From assembly GCF_003952265.1 (NCBI RefSeq), contig NZ_CP034438.1:992001-1056000 (forward strand): 64,000 bases of DNA. The letters run 5' to 3'. The stretch is from Flaviflexus salsibiostraticola (GTDB lineage: Bacteria; Actinomycetota; Actinomycetes; Actinomycetales; Actinomycetaceae). Under the pieces are notes generated by a model, which saw only the letters and a list, made by a program, of their open reading frames with translations, did no database searches and had not been told where the DNA came from. The position numbers and the translations under genes are program-made. The number at the start of each line of letters is the position of its first letter. The first letter of the stretch is position 1. Below are positions 36,112 to 45,503 of the stretch, in pieces.

Positions 36112-38712
36112 ATGGCACAGCAGCCCCTCCATCGCCTGGCGACGACGCCGTGGTTCCTCACCGCCATTCCTGAGACTCGCTCTGATTCCCTGCCGCGCCC
36201 GCGACTGACCGACATGCTCGACGCCGCCGTCGAGGATTCCGCCATCACCATCGTCGAGGCGCCATCGGGCTTCGGGAAGACGACTGCCCTGGCGACCTGG
36301 GCGCACGCGCGGACGAGAACGGCGTGGCTCACACTCACCGATCAGCACCGCACCCCACTCCCCCTTCTCGCGGGAATCATCTCCTCGCTCATCCGGATCT
36401 ACCCCGACAACGCCGTGCTGGAGGCAGGGATGCTCCGTGTTCGGACCGGAGAGGTGCTGCTCGACTCCGCGATCGAACGGATCATTGATGCCATACCGGA
36501 GGGATCTCCCACCGTCGTGATCGTCGATGATGCGCAGGAGACGACGCGGGAGGCTCTCGTCGCGGCCGCAGTCCCTCTTGCTCGACACAGCAGGGGCCAC
36601 CTTCGCTTCATCATCGCCGGCACCTCCTCCCTCAGCCGCTCGCTGAGCCGGGAGCTGGCGAAGGGAGACGCGCACCGCCTCGCGCCTGACGCCTTCGCCT
36701 TCACCCATGAGGAGATGGTGGAGATCGCTTCGCGGTGGGGCGTCGACGACGAATCCCTCCATGAGGCGGGCCGATGCCTATGGGAGGAGACGCGCGGGTG
36801 GCCGGTCGCGGTGCAGCTGCTCTTGAGGACGGGGCACCTCACCGAGACGAGCCTCGTCGATCCCGAGGCGCCGAATATTCTCACGGACTATATCGAGCAC
36901 GAGGTGCTCGGCGTGCTGTCGACTGAGCTCCGCGAGTTCATCCTCGATGCGACGTCGAGCGACCGCGTCAGCGCCGACTACGTCGTTCACCTGACCGGTG
37001 ACGGGCACAGCCCTGCACTCCTCGACGAATGCAGGCGCCTTGGGCTGTTCCTTGAGCTGTTTCAGAACGACGATGGCAGGACCTCGCTGCGCTGGCACAC
37101 GCGGTTCGCGCAGAGCTGTCGGGAGATCGCCCGCCGGCGTGACCGCGGCCGCTTCCATCGCAACCACCGGCGAACGGCCCAGTGGCTCGTTCCCGACTTT
37201 CCATCCGCAGCCATCTCCCACGCTCTCGAAGTCGATGACGAGGACTTCGCGCTGGCGATGCTGGAGGACGTCTGGCTCCAGATGATCACGACGGGTCAGG
37301 CCTCGGTTCTCGAGAGCCGGTGCCTCGACGTGCTCAAGGGCGGCGCGACGACACCCAGCCTTCTCTACATCCGGGCGTGCTGCCGGGAGATGGAGAGCGA
37401 CAGCATCGGGGCCCAGATGCTCAAGTCGCGAGCCGATGATGGGCTCGCCGCGCTCGCCGGGGATGAGCAGCGCCGAGCACATATCACTCGCACGTTCGCA
37501 GACCTGCTCCTGGCCAGCAGTCCGGAGCATCTCCAGACAGCGCTCACGGAGGCGGAAGAGCTCCTCACAACCGCCCATCTGGGTCCGAGCCTCTTCATCC
37601 ACGGCACCTTTATCGCCGCATGGAATCATCTGAAGCTGCGGAGCAGGCCCGCCCACGCGCTTCGACTCATGACAACGGCTGCCGCGAGCGCGGAGAAGGC
37701 GGGTTTCACCGCAGTCTCTCAGCGCGCGAATTCGCTCATCGCCCCCGCCCTCACCCTCTCCGGTCGGTTCACAGCCGCCATGGAGATCCTCGCCGCCACG
37801 CCGGAGTCGGCCGGCCAGGGCCCCTGGGATCCGTTTGAGGGGAACCTCAATCGCTGGTCGAGAGCCTTCATCTCCTTCTGGCAGGGCGATATCGAGAAAG
37901 CGCTCGCCGGGTTCAGGTCGATCGATGCGACCGAGGCCCCCGCGTCCTCCGATGCGGGCGTCGCCCGCATGTACTTCGCCTTCGCCGCCGCACTGTCAGG
38001 CGAACGCGACCTGCTCGATGAGGCCGCCCGGATGGTGGGGAAGCTCGACGATCGGGAGCGTCACGGCCTGCCCTGGCCGACATACAAGAGTGTGGCCTCG
38101 GCGGCTCTTGAGTGGGCTCGCGGCGATAATACGGCCGCGACGAGAACCCTGTCCGATATGAGAGAAGGTCCGGGAGCGACGACAACCCGGATCATCGGAG
38201 CCGCTCTGTGGCGTCGGTTGGGCCGCCCGGACAGAGCTCTGCAGATGCTGGGCCGGATAGACCAGGACGTCCTCGTCAGCTTCAGCCGAGCCACCATGCA
38301 GGTCACTCTGGCCGTCATCGCGTGGCAGCGAGGGCAGGCGGACAAGGCGCATGAGATGCTCGAGCGAGCCCTCGACGTCGCGTCGGCGGAGGGAATCACC
38401 GCCCCTTTCCTGTGCCTGGACCAGCCCGCCCGTGAGCTGATGACGATGCATGCGGGTTGGGGGACCAAGCACGAGGAGTTCGTCGCACTGCGGCTTGGGG
38501 AGGATGCCGCCCGAGCGGATTACGCTGGGCCCGCAGCCCTTCTGTCGGAACGGGAGCTCGATGTGTACGGATTCCTCGGAACCACGATGACGCCCGAGGA
38601 GATCGCACAGGCCCTCTTTGTCTCAACCTCGACTGTCCGCACGCACCAGCGCTCGATCTACCGCAAGCTCGGAGTCACCAACAGGCGAGACGCCGTTCGA
38701 GCAGGATTGTAG
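36112..38712 (+). CDS. LAL-type (MalT-like) LuxR transcriptional activator 1
   Basis: An 866-residue ATP-dependent regulator. An STAND/AAA-like NTPase has Walker A at residues 50-57 (APSGFGKT) and Walker B VVIVDD (135-140). A long helical tetratricopeptide-like sensor domain fills about 380-800, and a LuxR helix-turn-helix closes the protein (about 812-866; SERELDVYGFL, EEIAQALFVSTSTVRTHQRSIYRKLGV). MalT-like proteins become active on binding ATP and an inducer. It is divergent from the giant adhesin gene, its most likely target. The second LAL gene at 46121 is a near full-length paralogue. Start at ATG 36112, matching the paralogue's N-terminus position for position. Confidence 0.9.
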   Translation: MAQQPLHRLATTPWFLTAIPETRSDSLPRPRLTDMLDAAVEDSAITIVEAPSGFGKTTALATWAHARTRTAWLTLTDQHRTPLPLLAGIISSLIRIYPDNAVLEAGMLRVRTGEVLLDSAIERIIDAIPEGSPTVVIVDDAQETTREALVAAAVPLARHSRGHLRFIIAGTSSLSRSLSRELAKGDAHRLAPDAFAFTHEEMVEIASRWGVDDESLHEAGRCLWEETRGWPVAVQLLLRTGHLTETSLVDPEAPNILTDYIEHEVLGVLSTELREFILDATSSDRVSADYVVHLTGDGHSPALLDECRRLGLFLELFQNDDGRTSLRWHTRFAQSCREIARRRDRGRFHRNHRRTAQWLVPDFPSAAISHALEVDDEDFALAMLEDVWLQMITTGQASVLESRCLDVLKGGATTPSLLYIRACCREMESDSIGAQMLKSRADDGLAALAGDEQRRAHITRTFADLLLASSPEHLQTALTEAEELLTTAHLGPSLFIHGTFIAAWNHLKLRSRPAHALRLMTTAAASAEKAGFTAVSQRANSLIAPALTLSGRFTAAMEILAATPESAGQGPWDPFEGNLNRWSRAFISFWQGDIEKALAGFRSIDATEAPASSDAGVARMYFAFAAALSGERDLLDEAARMVGKLDDRERHGLPWPTYKSVASAALEWARGDNTAATRTLSDMREGPGATTTRIIGAALWRRLGRPDRALQMLGRIDQDVLVSFSRATMQVTLAVIAWQRGQADKAHEMLERALDVASAEGITAPFLCLDQPARELMTMHAGWGTKHEEFVALRLGEDAARADYAGPAALLSERELDVYGFLGTTMTPEEIAQALFVSTSTVRTHQRSIYRKLGVTNRRDAVRAGL

Positions 38713-38891
38713 GCAGTCCGCTCAAAAGGGCTCGCAGTACTGACACCCACAGGCCAGCCGGAGATAGGACGGAATCGGTCACGAGACGCAGCACTGCGGG
38801 ATTTTACGTCCACACGGTGCTTCCGCGAAGCGGTTTCCACTGAGGCGCACCCTCCGCGGACAGGTCTGCGGTGCGCCGGGAGACTGGTGTC

Positions 38892-39371
38892 ATGAAACTC
38901 TCCGCCTTCATCGCCGCCGCCATCCTTCCCTTCGTGCCTGCGCCGTACACGCCCACCGACACGTTCGACTGGCCCCTCCCGTCGAAGACGGTTCTGCGCG
39001 AGTACGACCAACTCGACAACAACTGGCTGCCTGGACACCGCGGCGTCGACATCGCCGGCACCCCCGGCGAGACAGTCCACGCGGCGGGCGCCGGCATGGT
39101 CGTCTACGCGAGACGCATGGTCGACACCAACATCATCTCGATCGAGCACTCGGACAGGTTCCGCACCACGTACCAACCCGTCCGAGCCACGGTGAAGGAG
39201 GGCGACATGGTGGAGCTGGGTGACATCATCGGCACCCTGGACGATGGACACTGCCTCGTCGGCGCCTGCCTCCACTGGGGCGCGAAGCGGGGCGACATCT
39301 ATTACGACCCGCTCTCTCTGCTCACTCCGGACGAGGTCAGAGTGCGGCTGTATCCGGTCAGTGATCCGTGA
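38892..39371 (+). CDS. M23 family peptidoglycan peptidase, LytM-like
   Basis: A 159-residue exported protein: a signal helix (about 3-16), then an M23 zinc peptidase domain with GHRGVDIAG (first His and Asp metal ligands). The C-terminal motif reads CLHWGAKRG, with Cys where LytM enzymes have the first His of HxH; the same change is common in a branch of actinobacterial M23 proteins. It could cleave or bind peptidoglycan, perhaps opening the wall for surface fibres. It lies between LAL regulator 1 and the sortase, and its end overlaps the convergent sortase gene by 14 bp. ATG chosen over an upstream start because the signal peptide begins there. Confidence 0.8.
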   Translation: MKLSAFIAAAILPFVPAPYTPTDTFDWPLPSKTVLREYDQLDNNWLPGHRGVDIAGTPGETVHAAGAGMVVYARRMVDTNIISIEHSDRFRTTYQPVRATVKEGDMVELGDIIGTLDDGHCLVGACLHWGAKRGDIYYDPLSLLTPDEVRVRLYPVSDP

Positions 39372-40296
39372 TCTCGTCCGACTCGGACGGCTCAGGGGTC
39401 GCCTCGCCCGCACCATCGGTCCGCACGATTCCTGAGCGCCACACGAAGGTCGCGAGGGCGATGAACGAGACGGCGAGTATCACGCTCCACCAGGGGAACT
39501 TCGGGATGTCCGGGACTGCTGTCGCAGCCTCGGCGTCTTCGACAGGCGTCGGTGTCACGCGTTCGGCAGTGACGAGGATGCGGTGCGAGTTGATGCCGAG
39601 CGGGGTGCAGGTGACCAGTGTGACGAGATCCCGGTCCTCGACCGCGAGGATGGCCTGGGTCTGGTCGGGCTCGACCACCTGAACATCGATGACCTCATAG
39701 GCGAGGACCTGGTCGAGGACCGCAACGGTGAATGAGTCGCCGACCTCCGACTGGTTGAGATTGTCGAAGAGAGTCGCCTCCGGCAATCCCCGATGAGCGG
39801 TGAGGACTGACCGCGTCCCTACTCCGCCGACAGGGAGCGACGTCCCTTCGAGATGCCCGACGCCCCTCTCGAGGGTTTCGTCGCTCGTGCCGTGGTAGAT
39901 CGGCAGGTCGATCCCAAGGCTGTCGTAGCGGAGCCTGCCCATGAAACCACCGCCGGCAAGGTCGAGGATCTCCTCGTAGACGAAGGGACTGTCTGCGCCG
40001 CTCCCGCCGCCGGTCGCGATGTTCGCATTGGCCTCGAAGATCGCGCCAGAGGCGAGCGCGTCGTTGTATGCGTGTGCGAGGGCCAGCTGCGCTCGGCGCG
40101 CGTCCGAGCTGTTGTTGGGAGGTTCGTCGAGCCGCGCCTGCGCCGCTTCGATGGCTCGGGACTGCTCTCGCTGGGAGAACCAGGAGGCCGCCTGCGGGTA
40201 GAGGATGATGGCGATCCCACCGAACATGACAAGACAGGCGATCAGCTGCAGCCATGGCACCCGCCAGCGGCGTCCTGTCGACTGTTCCGCGTTCAT
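39358..40296 (-). CDS. Class C (pilus-polymerising) sortase
   Basis: A 312-residue transpeptidase that links pilin subunits through a pilin-motif lysine. It has an N-terminal helix (about 15-33), the catalytic His168 in LTAHRGLPEATLFDNL, Cys230 and Arg239 in TCTPLGINSHR, and a C-terminal helix (about 265-288). This two-helix plan and the TCTP..N.HR signature define class C enzymes. It lies directly after the major pilin gene but beyond a terminator-like hairpin, so its expression is probably a fraction of the pilin's. It converges with the M23 gene. Confidence 0.93.
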   Translation of the reverse strand: MNAEQSTGRRWRVPWLQLIACLVMFGGIAIILYPQAASWFSQREQSRAIEAAQARLDEPPNNSSDARRAQLALAHAYNDALASGAIFEANANIATGGGSGADSPFVYEEILDLAGGGFMGRLRYDSLGIDLPIYHGTSDETLERGVGHLEGTSLPVGGVGTRSVLTAHRGLPEATLFDNLNQSEVGDSFTVAVLDQVLAYEVIDVQVVEPDQTQAILAVEDRDLVTLVTCTPLGINSHRILVTAERVTPTPVEDAEAATAVPDIPKFPWWSVILAVSFIALATFVWRSGIVRTDGAGEATPEPSESDEITDH

Positions 40297-40340
40297 GTCT
40301 CCTCCTCAGAGAGCTGCATCACACCTTGTAGGTTAGCGGA

Positions 40341-40377
40341 CAAAAGACTGGTGGCGGCGCTTGCGCGCCACCACCAG
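40341..40377 (-). terminator. Attenuator-like hairpin between pilin and sortase
   Basis: On the minus strand arms CTGGTGGTGGCGC and GCGCCGCCACCAG (one G-U wobble) around GCAA are followed by TCTTTTG. It sits after the pilin stop and before the sortase, so partial read-through would set sortase below pilin. Confidence 0.75.
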
Positions 40378-40415
40378 CCTCTGATCAATCAGCAGTTAAG
40401 GGAAGTGCCGAAGGA

Positions 40416-41888
40416 TCAGGCATTGTCGCGGCGCCGCGAGAGAGCGAGTGCTCCACCGCCGGCTCCGACGAGAGCGAGGCCGCCCAGGGTCAGCAGCAGC
40501 GTTCCCTGTGCACCGGTCAGCGGGAGGTCCGGACCGTCCTTCTTCGCGTTGACGACCGTGACGGTCGTGAGTCCGTTGACTCCGGGCTTGATGTTCACCG
40601 GGTTGGTGATGACGCCAGCCGTATGGCCAGCGGGGACTATTGTCTCGTAGAGGCAGTAGTCCTTGCTCGGGTTGGTCTGAGCGGTGTTCGAGTTGGCGAT
40701 CCACAGGCCGAGCGGCGAGGATGCCGGGGTGGTGTAATCCCACTGGACGAGGCCGGTGGAATCAGAGACGCCCGTCGCGACCACGCCGGTGGCCGGGGCC
40801 GTCGCAGGGCAGGTGGCTGCAGTCATCTCGAAGACCTGGAATTCGGCTCCCTTAAGGGGCTTGACGGGGGTCGAATCGTCGTTCTTCTGAATCTTCAGCT
40901 GGCCCCAGTAGGTGTAGGGGATATCGGTTCCGACCACTGCAGTGCCATTGAACTTGCTGTTGTACGTGTCGTTGGGAATGTTGCCATCGCCCACGTCCAG
41001 AACCTCGGTCTTGAACGAGATCGTCATATCCTTACCCATATTGGCGTCGAGGACTGCTCGACCGTCTTCGGTCAGCGTCCACACAACGTCGCCGGACACT
41101 GTGTAGTGGTCGCCCTCCGTTGCCAGCGTGGTGCCGATCGTGAGGACCGTGCTGCCCGCCACGTAATCGAGCCTGGAATCGAGAACATCGGTGATGACGG
41201 CCTCCGTGAACGTCTCCTCGTTGTTGAGGGTCGGAATCGGGACAGTCAGCTCCCAGGTCACGTCCGAGCCGACGACGAGGGCATCCGGACGCTCCGTGAT
41301 GATCTTCGACGGCTTGTCCATGAGCTGGTTCTTCGGGTCGGCTACGACGTCGTAGTTCCAGCCGGCTCCGGCCTCACCCATGGAGGTCGGGATCGAGACG
41401 TAGAACTCGGGCACCGGGGAGACGATGTTGTTCGGACCCGGGTCGGTCTCCTGCGCGACGTAGACGCCGACGGGCAGGTCGAAGATCACCTGTCCATCAA
41501 CGGTTTCGTCGACGTAGGTCACACCCGTGAGGCAGAAGTCCCCGCCGGGCAGGGCCGGGGCCGAAGCGAAGAGGCCGTCGAGACCGTCCCAATCGGCAGC
41601 GTCCGTCAGGTCGATCGCCGTACAGGTGCCCTCGACCGATCGGCCGACTTCCCAGATGGTGAATTCGACGCCGTCCAGCAGGTCCGCCGTGTCAGGCATT
41701 TCGCCTTCGCCGACGGGACTGCCAGCGTACTTGTTGATCGTCAGAGTTCCTTCGGTCGGTGCCCCGGGCTGATCGGGGCCTACATCAGCGGAGGCCGCTG
41801 TTCCAGCTGCGACGAATCCCGCGAGCGAGAGCGCCAGTGCCCCTGCTCCTGCAGCGAGACGCCGTAGCGCGGTGTGTGTGGTAGTCAT
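40416..41888 (-). CDS. Major pilin, SpaH/EbpB family, LPLTG anchored
   Basis: A 490-residue backbone pilin. The signal peptide is about 1-34. The pilin motif WNYDVVADPKN has Trp177 and the isopeptide lysine Lys186. A central Cna_B-like domain follows (VTWELTVPIPTLNNEETF and TVSGDVVWTL), then a C-terminal Cna_B/SpaA domain with the E-box YCLYETIVPAGH. The sorting signal is LPLTG (455-459), a helix and SRRRDNA. The class C sortase just downstream should polymerise it. The tip pilin gene lies 99 bp upstream on the same strand, giving the usual tip-backbone-sortase order. Confidence 0.93.
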   Translation of the reverse strand: MTTTHTALRRLAAGAGALALSLAGFVAAGTAASADVGPDQPGAPTEGTLTINKYAGSPVGEGEMPDTADLLDGVEFTIWEVGRSVEGTCTAIDLTDAADWDGLDGLFASAPALPGGDFCLTGVTYVDETVDGQVIFDLPVGVYVAQETDPGPNNIVSPVPEFYVSIPTSMGEAGAGWNYDVVADPKNQLMDKPSKIITERPDALVVGSDVTWELTVPIPTLNNEETFTEAVITDVLDSRLDYVAGSTVLTIGTTLATEGDHYTVSGDVVWTLTEDGRAVLDANMGKDMTISFKTEVLDVGDGNIPNDTYNSKFNGTAVVGTDIPYTYWGQLKIQKNDDSTPVKPLKGAEFQVFEMTAATCPATAPATGVVATGVSDSTGLVQWDYTTPASSPLGLWIANSNTAQTNPSKDYCLYETIVPAGHTAGVITNPVNIKPGVNGLTTVTVVNAKKDGPDLPLTGAQGTLLLTLGGLALVGAGGGALALSRRRDNA

Positions 41889-41987
41889 CTCTACCGCTTC
41901 CTTTCTTCACCCTCCACCGGAGTGCTGAGGGGCTGGTGTTACGTGGTGGCTATCCGGCACAGGGCCGTGTGGTGGTGAGCAGGCTGC

Positions 41988-44900
41988 TCATGATGCGAAG
42001 TACGAGCCCTCCTTACGGTTCTTACGGAGCTGCGCGTATCCTGCGCCGCCCAGGCCGAGGAAGAGGATCCCTGCCCCCATGAGGGGGAAGAACTCGCGGC
42101 CGATGCCGCCTGTGAGAGGGAGAACCGGGCCTTCTCTCTCGATATTGACGATCGGGTCGAGATTGACCTCAAGCGAAGCCGGGGAGGTCTTGCCGATCGT
42201 GAACGTGACGTCGTCGTCGCTCAGGTAGTAGCCGGCCGGCGCCTTCGTCTCAGTGAGCGTGTAGTCGCCCCACGGCAGGTCTTCGAGGAGGAAGGCTCCG
42301 CCAGTCGGGTCCATATCGGGCCCCGTGCAGGGCGCCTCCGTGCAGTCCGTGATCGCGAGCGCCTCGCCCTCGTTGAAGAGGCTGGGGCCGGTGAGCGTCC
42401 ATTCCGAACCGCTGAGCAGGATGTCCGCCGCGTCGACCTTGGTCCAGGTGACGCTGCCGAGCTCGCGCTTGGTCGTGTTGGTCACGGTGATCTCCGAGGG
42501 GATCTCCGCGGCATCGACCGGGGTGCCGAGATCCGGGTCGCCATCCCAGCTGTAGGACGGGTCACCGTCGACCGGCACTGCGGGCAGTCCTTCTTCATTG
42601 ACCACCGAGCATTCCGCGCCGAGAGGGATCTCGTCCGTCGCGCTCGACGTCCAGGTCTCGCCGTCGACGATCGGGCCCCACGTGCCTGAGACGGTCTCGT
42701 CGTCGAGGAGCTCGTCGGTGAGAACACACTGCCAATCGCCCGAGTACTCGAGGCCATCGTCGGCCGTTCCCACGACCTCCTTCGTCACTGAGAAGGAGCC
42801 GTAGACGCGGTCCACTGTGTTCGTGACGGTCAGGGTCGAGATCTCCTGCGTCACGATGGTGCCCGAGCCCGTGACAGCTGGGGCGCCCCACTCGTATGAG
42901 GAGTTGGGAAGTCCCGTGCTGCCGGTCGGCGGTGTCTCCATTGCCGAGCACTCCGCGCCGGCGGGAATCATATCCGCGGCGGGCATGCCCTCATCGGGTG
43001 TCAGAACAGCGTCGCCCGCACCGGTGGACAGCCACGTGCCTGACGCGACGGTGGAGCCGTCGAGGGTACACGTGTAGGTGCCGGAGAATTCAAGCTGAAC
43101 AGGGCTGGGCAGGGTCTGATCGAGCACCTTCTCTATTGCGAGCTGCCCCACCATCGGCTTGTTCACGTATGTGCAATCGACATTGTCTCCAGGCTGCACA
43201 TCGGTCAGGATCTGCTCATCTGCGCTCGTAAGATCCGTGACAGTTGTCGACCCGTTGAGGTGGGTGATAGTGCATTGGCCGCTGAGGAATTCAAACCCGT
43301 CCTGTTGAGTTTCGGAAACCACCAGGTTCGCGCGGTCCGTGTACGAATCGAACTTGAGCTCCCAGCGCGACTTCCCGTCCGAATCGGTTGCTTGAGAACC
43401 CGCAGATGGCGTCTGCGCCACGGCACCCTCAGTAGAAGTCGCCGTCGCAGCGACCAGCCACGCTTCCTGCGGTTGCGGATTCTCACCAAGCGGGTCAGTG
43501 ACCTGCTTCTGGATTGTCACGTCCGCAACCAGAGGGGCGTTATGGAATCGGCATAGTACGGATTGTCCGCCCGGCGGAATAGTAATGGTTCCGAAGGTCC
43601 CATTTCCACTGGCAGAGTGATCTTGCACGCCGTCGACTTCACAACGGAAGCTCGACGCGTAGTTCGTCAGATCGGTCGTACCTGCTGCAATTTCGGAAAA
43701 GGTGAGCGGGACGCCTCGCACCGTGGGCAATGGGCCGATGCGCTCGCCCTGAAGCCCATTGGCAGTGCCGGTCGTGGTGGTCTCGCCGATTGTCTGCGTA
43801 CCTTGTGCCAGCCTCAACCTAAACTGATCCGAGCTGTTTACCCTACCGTTCTCGACGAACTTTTCGATCGTTATCGTGGGGGGCGACGAACACGTGGCCA
43901 GATCCGTGCTGCTCAAACCCGAGCTCGTGACGGTGGTCGAACCACTCCAGTTCGGCATGTTGTACGAACGAATCTGACCTCCCGACCCCAGGTAGGCCTT
44001 GCCGCTGGCATCGAAAGCGACACCGTTGACATCGCTCATCGTCGTCACAGTCGCGGACTGGGAGGACGTAATATTGCCGCCGGACGCAGCGACGAAGTTG
44101 TCCCTTGTCACACTGAAGACCGTTGTGGTGCTTCCCGAGCCACGGACTATGAAAAGGTTCCCTGCCGCATCGAACGCCATGTCACCATTTGCACTGGAAG
44201 TCGCGGAGGTCCTCACCGTTCCCTTCAGCTGGAGTGAGTTGAATCCAGGATTGTATTCGTAGATTTTGAAATCACCATTGCTGGTGAAACCACCGAAATA
44301 GTAAAGGCCTGTAGAAAGATCAACGGCGCCAGCGACCAGGTTTGTGCCCGTATTGCCCCCGAGAGCGGACGTGCTCCTACCTGTTGATGTCCAAACCCCC
44401 GCTGTGACGTCATATGTGTAGACCGTACCGTTCGCCGATGTGCCCGAGCTCGACGTGCGCTCGATTGCGTAGATAGTGTTTCCTCCCGTGGAGATTCCAA
44501 GACCGTTGAAGTTCGAGACACCTGACGCCGCCGTTCCGAGAGTGGATACCGTTCCGTTCGGGCTGACCTGCTGAAGCTGGCCTCCTCCCGAAATCGCGTA
44601 AACATATCCAGCGGTGCAGACGGGGGCCGTCTGCTGCTTTTGCACTTCGAAGGTTGCTACCTCGTGCGTCTGGTCTCCTCCGAGATAGTTCCAATCCGCA
44701 GTGTTGCTGTTCTCGCCGCCGAGAGTCTTCCAGCTGGAGGGTTCGACCCAGTCATAGCCCGCCGGCGCATCGACGGCCCTCACTCGGTAATTGTCACCCT
44801 CGACAATCCTGTTGGACTCGTTACGATTCGTTCGGTAATGCTCGAGCAGGAACTCGCCGCCGTCTGTGTCGCGGTCCAAAACGTTGCCGAACTGACTCGA

Positions 44901-45503
44901 AGAGCACGGTCCCACACAGTCGATGATTGAACCTGCACTGGTGCCCGTCGTCCATGTCCAGCCCAACCAGCTGCGGGAGCGGTACTGGAATTCGAAAGAC
45001 GCCCCGGCAACGAGCTCTCCGGTGTCGGCATCCTTCACGTCCCAGTAGATGTATGGAGGAGTCGCACCGTCCGGTCCAACGGCCATCGGAGATACCTCTC
45101 CATCCAACTCCGATTCGCTATCTGCGCCTGCAACGGGAACATCGTCATCTGACGCGAGAGTCTCGGAAAGATCGGGCTCCGTCCGCGACGCCTGCTCAGA
45201 TGGGACCGCAGGTGCGGATTCAACGTCGACCGGCTCCAACGGTGCCGGCTCAACAGGTGCGGGCACAACGGTCTCCGTCGGCAGCGGCTCGGGCTCGGCG
45301 GTCTCCGTCGGCTCGGTCACCGGTTCGTCGAGCGTGGCCGCCTCGACCGGTGCCTCGAGCGCAGTCAGGTCTGACTGTGGAGGCTGGCTTTCATCCGCGA
45401 TGGCAACGCTGGCCGGGGCAAGCCCCAGTCCCAGCGCCAGGGCGACCGAGAACGCCGCAAATCCCTTCGCCAACGCGCCTTGTCGTGTCGATTTTCGGCT
45501 CAT
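41988..45503 (-). CDS. Pilus tip/minor pilin with SpaA domains and an embedded beta-propeller, LPLTG anchored
   Basis: A 1171-residue surface protein with a signal peptide to about residue 37 and a Pro/Glu/Thr/Val stalk (about 38-140). A SpaA/Cna_B domain follows (about 150-290; IYWDVKDADTGELVAGASFEFQYRS, DAPAGYDW), then a beta-propeller-like block (about 296-541) of Gly/Ser/Thr repeats (GYVYAISGGGQL, GNTIYAIERT, AGNLFIVRG, GKAYLGSGGQ). DUF5979-type repeats fill about 545-1040, then a C-terminal SpaA domain with E-box ETKAPAGYY, and LPLTG (1128-1132) with a basic tail. It lies upstream of the backbone pilin and sortase genes. The propeller probably supplies the binding face. Start at ATG 45503 after GAGGTG. 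Confidence 0.85.
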   Translation of the reverse strand: MSRKSTRQGALAKGFAAFSVALALGLGLAPASVAIADESQPPQSDLTALEAPVEAATLDEPVTEPTETAEPEPLPTETVVPAPVEPAPLEPVDVESAPAVPSEQASRTEPDLSETLASDDDVPVAGADSESELDGEVSPMAVGPDGATPPYIYWDVKDADTGELVAGASFEFQYRSRSWLGWTWTTGTSAGSIIDCVGPCSSSQFGNVLDRDTDGGEFLLEHYRTNRNESNRIVEGDNYRVRAVDAPAGYDWVEPSSWKTLGGENSNTADWNYLGGDQTHEVATFEVQKQQTAPVCTAGYVYAISGGGQLQQVSPNGTVSTLGTAASGVSNFNGLGISTGGNTIYAIERTSSSGTSANGTVYTYDVTAGVWTSTGRSTSALGGNTGTNLVAGAVDLSTGLYYFGGFTSNGDFKIYEYNPGFNSLQLKGTVRTSATSSANGDMAFDAAGNLFIVRGSGSTTTVFSVTRDNFVAASGGNITSSQSATVTTMSDVNGVAFDASGKAYLGSGGQIRSYNMPNWSGSTTVTSSGLSSTDLATCSSPPTITIEKFVENGRVNSSDQFRLRLAQGTQTIGETTTTGTANGLQGERIGPLPTVRGVPLTFSEIAAGTTDLTNYASSFRCEVDGVQDHSASGNGTFGTITIPPGGQSVLCRFHNAPLVADVTIQKQVTDPLGENPQPQEAWLVAATATSTEGAVAQTPSAGSQATDSDGKSRWELKFDSYTDRANLVVSETQQDGFEFLSGQCTITHLNGSTTVTDLTSADEQILTDVQPGDNVDCTYVNKPMVGQLAIEKVLDQTLPSPVQLEFSGTYTCTLDGSTVASGTWLSTGAGDAVLTPDEGMPAADMIPAGAECSAMETPPTGSTGLPNSSYEWGAPAVTGSGTIVTQEISTLTVTNTVDRVYGSFSVTKEVVGTADDGLEYSGDWQCVLTDELLDDETVSGTWGPIVDGETWTSSATDEIPLGAECSVVNEEGLPAVPVDGDPSYSWDGDPDLGTPVDAAEIPSEITVTNTTKRELGSVTWTKVDAADILLSGSEWTLTGPSLFNEGEALAITDCTEAPCTGPDMDPTGGAFLLEDLPWGDYTLTETKAPAGYYLSDDDVTFTIGKTSPASLEVNLDPIVNIEREGPVLPLTGGIGREFFPLMGAGILFLGLGGAGYAQLRKNRKEGSYFAS

